Shown in pieces: positions 58,901 through 64,000 of a stretch of DNA of 64,000 nt. Origin of the DNA: Lophius americanus (taxonomy: Eukaryota > Chordata > Actinopteri > Lophiiformes > Lophiidae). Each line of letters opens with the position of its first letter. Position 1 is the first letter of the stretch. The DNA is taken from positions 7,777,001 to 7,841,000 of the forward strand of contig JBBDHG010000009.1 in NCBI GenBank assembly GCA_037951165.1. Direction: 5' to 3'. The translations under genes and the position numbers were made by a program. The notes under the pieces are model-generated. The model saw only the letters and a list, made by a program, of their open reading frames with translations. It did no database searches and was not told where the DNA came from.

Positions 58901-61900
58901 TGACAGCTAGATGGCAGCGCTACGATATACACTGTATATTCTGACTCCTCAAATCCAATGCAACTGTGACAGGAACAAGTAAATCATAGTATGATGAAAT
59001 AATATTCATTTCAGACAGCAATATGTTGAAGCGGATCCCTTGTATTGTTATACAGGTCATGTTGCCAGAATCTTGTAAATCACAGACCTACTACAGACGG
59101 TTCTATTGCATGAATTCAGTTGCCCTGTAGCGATTTTCGTAAGCCTACCTGTTCTTCTGTGCGGGACAATTTCAGCTGCAGGTCGGCTACTTGCTGCTCC
59201 CTGTCTTTTAATTTCTCCCCCGACAGCTGCCTCTGTTCTTTCAGACGACCTTGGGCTTCACCCAGCTGCCTCTCTGCCTCCAGCAGTTTGGCATGCAGCT
59301 AGGAAGAGCAAAGAGAAAGGGGTGTGAATAAGATGCCACGGGTTAATTTAATTAAAAGCAGAGTATTATTGAAGTGATTATGATTGAGGGATACACAGCG
59401 ACGATCCCATGTGCCTGGAGGCACATTATCACAAAAATATAAAAAGCCTGCTCAGCCGTTAGTCTCATCTCCACACCAAGGATAGGTTATTGATGGTGTA
59501 GAAAATGTATTTGAAGTTTTAGGATTTGGTGACATGGAGTCAATAATTGAACCCTGTTAATTGCAAGTCCATCTTATTTATTGCATATTTTCAAATATCA
59601 GATTGAAAAAGGAGAAAATTTGGGTCCAAGAATCCATATCCCTTGCTACTAGGAAAACTCAATTTTCTGCTCTTTTGGTTGGACCACAACCTGTTTTATA
59701 GGTATATAATATGACAGGGGTTATGGTCTGAAGTATCTGAACATGATACATCCACAGTAGCATGTATTACTCTAGTCCACACTCCAACAGGAGATGGCGG
59801 TAATCTACCTGAACGGTGGATGGCACCTGCCATAAAATGGCGAAAAAGAGAGAAAAAGACAGTGTCCACTTGGCCCAGTTAAAATATTACAACTAGAAAG
59901 ATGTTGTAACATGAAATTGTTGATAGCTCAGTTCTGTGCAAGTCTTGACGTAAGGAAGTTACCTACCATTGGAGTAATTTGAATCTGATAGATTAGACTT
60001 AGAAGCAAGATTTGAGGCTACTGCTGGCAAAGTACCTGATGCCGACATTACTGTCAGCAACGCTGGAACAAGCGTTAAAACACAAACTGAGTAGATCTGC
60101 CTGTGTTCACAACCAACTCATTGGATTGTGATGGAATTCTTGTCAATTTCAGTGGTGGAGTAGAGTGTTATAACATGTCACAGGTATGGCATTACATCTT
60201 GCACCTGGCTGTTCCACTTCCTTGTGCTGCATTAGGGGAACTAGCTTTCCGTTTCTGACCCACTGCTTGGAATTGCCACAAGACTTTGGCAAAAATTGCC
60301 ATATCTAATTTTTAAGAATGACATAGCTGGGGATTTTAAAGAATCTACACCGTGAGACTATGGGCACTATGTTTGCACCTAATTTGTTTGATGACTGGAT
60401 TTTAATATCACTACCTGTAATTCAAAATGTGATACAATTGTGTCATTTTACTTGCTGTCTGTAAATTACTGTATTGTAAACTGTAGATTTGTTTTAATTA
60501 TGATGTGTGATGCTGCCTTCTTGGCCAGGTCTCCCTTGTAAAAGAGATCCTCGACCACAAAGGGTTATTTTTCCTGGTTAAATAAATGTTATATAAATTA
60601 AATAAAAAAATATCTAGAGTGCCTTGTGCCACAGATTATTAGCAGCCATTGGGGTATAAAATTGTGTGCAATATTCAATGGCTTTATGTTAAGGAAAAGC
60701 GAGCAAAAATATATATTGTCAGTAGCCAAAAATCATTAGATAAGAGATCTTTTTCTCCTTTCTTTGCCTTCTATTAAGAATTGCTAATGAACAGTGAAAA
60801 AGGTCTGAATGTATAGCAAATAATAGGAATTTTTCTTTTCATTTCGATTTATACAATTTTAGTTTTGATAATGGTTTTCCTTTTTCAAGAACTAAATAAC
60901 AATGTAATTAATTCCATTATTTTCTTTTAACACCTGAAAGCTCTAATAAAAAGGTATTGTGACATGTTGTGTTGAAATGTTCTAAGCAGGTATAAACGTT
61001 AACTTTTGTTGTTTTCCATTGTCAATCATCTGTATATAATTTATACTGCAGGCCATCCTACCTGCTTCTGTCTGTATGTGACTTTTGACAACCTACTAAC
61101 CTGACTGATCTCAGACTGCTGCTGAGCACCGTGGGTCTCCTTTTCTTCCCTTTGCTGCTCCAACTGTTTCCTCTCAACCTTCAGCTCTGTGTGCTTCGTC
61201 TCCAGCTCCCCAATCTCAGACTTCAACTTTTTCTTCTCCTCAGTCCTCTCCCTGAGCTCCATCTGGGCCCTCTGCAGGGAGACCTCAGCCCCAGAGGCTC
61301 GAGCCTGCAGCTCCTGAACTTCCAGCTCCTTTTCATTCAGGCTGCCTTCAACTCTTTTCTTTGCTGCTCTCTCATCCCCGAGGCACTCCACCAGTGCCTG
61401 ATACTCTTTGTCCTTACGTGCAAGTTTTTCAGTGAGGCTCTGTGAGTAGGGAGAACATGAAGCAGATGAGCACCTGATGGAATAAAAGCCATTAAGCAAA
61501 TAAGGGAAACACTGAACAATACTAAGTGCTGTCATTGTTTTGACTTCTTGTGAGGGAGAAAGATGATGAGACTATTAGTCAGTGTTTAAAAATTGAATCT
61601 GGTTTTGTTTAAGTTATTACATTAGGAACATGAACCCTTTCTTTGGTTTCTTTAAATAGCTGGTGTGATAAGAACTGCAAAAGGCACGACCCATACTTCA
61701 AGTGATATGATCCACGGAAGAGAACAGTCAGCTGTTAAGAGTCAAAGTTAAAGTGAGGTATGACATGAAGGAAGGGTTAATGACACAGGACTTGGAACGT
61801 TGTGTTATTTGACTGGCTATACCAGTAAACTTCGAAACAGGGTAAAGTTTTTTCTCTTTTTGCCTCTGCACCATTTTCATTACATTAGTAGTTCCTGGTT

Positions 61901-64000
61901 GCATCTCTAATTTTTAATTCCAGAGCTACAGACCAATGAACCGCTGGTTGTTCACCTGCGCTCAGTCCTGATCCACTATGTCTCAATGTCTGCTTCATCC
62001 CTTCTGTCCTTATTCTTATGCGATGAGTCTCTATATCAATTCTCTCTGCGTATCCTGTTGTAAGGACAACAACTTCTTACCCAGAAGCCTACTTGGCATG
62101 GAGGTCACTGACGTTCCTGATATAGACGGATATAATCTCTGGCAGGAATCCTAGTGACAGTATTTCATCCCAAATCACGCAGCTGGCAAGGCAGGGATCC
62201 GCCTCCGAGCTGGTTTACCAATAGATCTGAGTGGGATGTTTTTAATCAATGTGCCTGGATTACAAAAAACCTAATCCAAAATATTCCAGCAGGGTATTGT
62301 CAGAGGAAAGTTTACAGAAATTGTAGACTTGACAGGAAACTGGAACACCTTTACAACTGGTAGAGAATAATAAGGCCTACAGAATCTTGTAAAATTTGTC
62401 CGAGAATTTCATCAATGTCTTTCAACTCTTGCAAACGGACACATTTTTATCAAATGCACTGTCAAAATGTTGCCGACCGCCATTTTTAGGATGTGTAAAG
62501 TCATTAGGTGGAATTTTGAAATGAGAATTTATGAATTGTGGGACAAATATAGAAAGTACAATGTATGAAAGACCTTTTCCAGAAGCAACCTTTTGTAAAG
62601 CAGAACTTATTCACTCCTAAGTGTCATACCAATGTAAACCAGTATATCGGTATTATCACACCTCCGTACACAAATAACCAAACCAGAGAGTATAAAAATG
62701 GTAGTAGTCTGGCTCTGGATGATTTTGAGTCACCTGGCTCTGCTGTTGCAAATTATTCAGGTTGCTCTTCAGTTGGTGCATCTGTTGCATGTAGACGGCT
62801 GCTTCCTGTGGACCCTTCTCAAGCTCTGCTTTTAATTGTGATACAGTAACCTGCAAAATAATAAGCATGTTTAACCGTTTTTGCAAGAAGACGTGCATTC
62901 AACCGTTTTTGAGTAAACAACTAAGTAAATAGAATGTGGCCAGAGCACATAATAGACCGAAGGGAAATACGATGGAAGGAAAAATGTGCTCACAACAGGT
63001 ACAAATTACAGCGGACAAATGGGCGATTATGTTGCAACTAGTAAAAGATGTAGGTGTTTTGTTTCCCGTCACCTCTGAGGTATTGTAATTAGCCTGCAGC
63101 TGCTCGTAGTGGTCTTTTAGCCGTTCAGACTCCTCCTCCCTCTCACGGGTCATACTGTCCATCAGGGTCTGGACCCTCACCAGCTCCTTCTTTAGAACCT
63201 CCACATCCTCTATTCCGGGTCGCTGCAACTAGGAAGCAGAGCAGTGGCAATGTGTTAAAAACTATAGAAGGCAGCGGGCTCAACAGGCTTTTTGGTATTA
63301 ACCAACTCTTACTATGCACATTATAAGACAGATTATATTTCAGAGAAGGGAATAAACAGCCAAATAAATTCAAGACTATCTAGCTGCCTCTCCTTGATGC
63401 TCGAGCACCAAAACTGTATTTCTTTGCCTCTCTAAACTAAGTAGAGGTTACACCAAAGGGCAACCACAAAACTCTTATTTAAAATATGTATTAGCTTTAT
63501 TAATCTAAATACTAGATGAAGTTCTTTAAATGTTTCATTAACAACGTTGAAGAGAATGGCTGGCTTGATGTACTTGTATTCTCCCATTAGGGAAAAGTCT
63601 AATCAAAGCATGTGTTGGGATGAGTGAGAAGAGAGTAGACATCAACTGAAACTTCAATTGGATTGTACCAGCTCTGTCTGGAGTTCCTGGTTCTCCTGCC
63701 TCTCTTTCTGTAGTTGCTCATTCAATTTGGTCAGCCTCTGGTCAGCAGCTTCCCTCAAGCTCTTCTCCTCATCGTAGCGGGATTTTAACTCTGTCGGATT
63801 CAACAATGACATTTTTTTCAGAATGAAAACAGTTTATGCAAGATAAAAAAAAGGATGGGTTTAGATTAACAGTGGTGTGGTGAAAAAAAAAACTTCAGCG
63901 TTGTTTAGACTGACACAGGCAGTTTTGTTGGTCACACTAACCTACGATCTCTGTTGTGATCTGGGCAGCTTTCTGCTCAAACAGGTCTTTCATCTGCTTT
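49090..64000 (-). CDS. eea1: EEA1, early endosome antigen 1 (3' 23 exons; 5' end outside window)
   Basis: EEA1 is a long parallel coiled-coil tether on early endosomes. It binds Rab5-GTP, PI3P and SNARE partners to dock vesicles for fusion. Exons in transcript order: 63942-64000 (partial), 63669-63790, 63073-63228, 62734-62850, 61101-61439, 59149-59298, 55792-55911, 55424-55627, 55074-55274, 54468-54581, 54159-54314, 53909-54048, 53390-53720, 53095-53196, 52807-53001, 51936-52118, 51574-51759, 51355-51486, 50653-50838, 50307-50536, 50097-50217, 49840-49938, 49090-49212. About 1,254 residues are encoded; the human protein has 1,411. The missing start should hold the C2H2 zinc finger that binds Rab5. 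Stop TGA is at 49090-49092. Many stretches match human EEA1 closely, such as LQRPGIEDVEVLKKELV, QIGDKDQKIQNLDALLQKSK and NNQDERRALLERC. One donor is GC. Confidence 0.97.
51353..51354 (-). other. eea1: GC splice donor of EEA1 (after exon 51355-51486)
   Basis: The exon ends MEKSEK (AAG) followed by GCTAGT. Joining here is in phase with EVGELQETKRLLIQQK of the next exon, as in human. The nearest GT (GTCACC, four bases on) gives the wrong phase. Confidence 0.75.
55912..59148. other. eea1: EEA1 intron between exons at 55792 and 59149 (3.2 kb)
   Basis: The longest EEA1 intron in the window. It contains the short DNA element at 57384-57917. From about 57960 to 58850 there is a block of different composition, ending in TGGCACCCAACAAA (58829-58842). 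That resembles an LTR-to-primer-binding-site junction, but I cannot confirm an LTR. No coding exon is seen. Confidence 0.5.
57384..57917. mobile_element. Short non-autonomous DNA transposon (hAT/piggyBac-like ends), copy 2
   Basis: The left end (57384-57409, TTAAGGGTCCAGTGAGTAAA...) and the right end (57892-57917) are inverted repeats of 26 bp with about four mismatches, both with TTAA outermost. Length is 534 bp and there is no transposase frame. The AGGTCCAGTGTGTAAAATTT-type end is one of the commonest fish repeats. Class is uncertain. Confidence 0.7.
59299..61100. other. eea1: EEA1 intron with an L2-type LINE tail
   Basis: A 1.8-kb intron with the LINE tail at 60515-60606. The rest is AT-rich and I see no exon or RNA gene in it. 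Confidence 0.55.
60515..60606 (+). mobile_element. L2-like LINE 3' tail
   Basis: CTTGGCCAGGTCTCCCTTGTAAAAGAGATCC, then TTTTTCCTGGTTAAATAAATGTTATATAAATTAAATAAAAAAA, is a diverged copy of a common fish LINE 3' end with an A-rich tail. It is antisense to EEA1. More of the element may extend upstream to about 60180. Confidence 0.6.
61440..62733. other. eea1: EEA1 intron between exons at 61101 and 62734
   Basis: A 1.3-kb intron with no recognised exon, RNA gene or clear repeat. Confidence 0.5.

Larger units (their letters stand above)
50097..64000 (-). other. eea1: EEA1 coiled-coil rod
   Basis: Twenty-one exons encode an almost unbroken heptad-type, E/K/Q/L-rich rod with no prolines over long stretches. 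Nineteen of the 22 exon junctions in the window are phase 0, and most exons are multiples of three. The rod ends with the strongly conserved KQTDDLRGEIAVLEATVQNN and QELGRENQSLQ before the FYVE domain. This C-terminal part also carries the second Rab5-binding region in the family. Confidence 0.93.

Overview
This window is vertebrate nuclear DNA, and the gene content and dispersed repeats point to a teleost fish. Genes are split by GT-AG introns into exons of about 23-590 bp, and the proteins read most like ray-finned fish versions of well-known vertebrate genes. The repeats are of teleost type: Tc1-like, Harbinger-like and hAT/piggyBac-like DNA elements, an L2/CR1-like LINE and tRNA-derived SINEs. 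There is no bacterial, plasmid or phage content and no CRISPR array. Splice models were built by hand from reading frames, splice signals and remembered family sequences.

Layout. (1) Positions 1-29074, minus strand: the 5' part of ITPR2, the type 2 inositol 1,4,5-trisphosphate receptor. Thirty-five coding exons join without a frame break into the first 1,596 residues. The rest of the gene, including the channel pore, lies to the left of the window. (2) About 29.1-33.0 kb: the space between the divergent genes ITPR2 and PLEKHG7, holding an AT repeat, hairpins, a Tc1 remnant, a pair of inverted repeat arms and SINE-like tails. (3) About 33.0-46.46 kb, plus strand: PLEKHG7, a complete Dbl-family Rho-GEF-type gene with 16 coding exons, 717 residues and DH plus PH domains. 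(4) About 46.47-64.0 kb, minus strand: EEA1, early endosome antigen 1. Its last 23 exons, including the C-terminal FYVE domain, are present (about 1,254 residues). The N-terminus lies to the right of the window.

The PLEKHG7-EEA1 tail-to-tail pair is also found in human 12q22, so this is conserved microsynteny. ITPR2 as the next neighbour is different from human, where ITPR2 is on 12p. The three products act in separate pathways: ER calcium release, Rho-family GTPase activation, and PI3P/Rab5-dependent endosome tethering.

I see no undescribed genetic system. The most interesting signals concern splicing. One intron in each gene needs a GC rather than a GT donor. A 45-bp symmetrical exon of ITPR2 sits exactly where ITPR1 has its SI cassette, and its neighbouring acceptors are built from a TG repeat and from the 3' tail of a LINE. 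Another ITPR2 exon has a CA repeat in place of its polypyrimidine tract.
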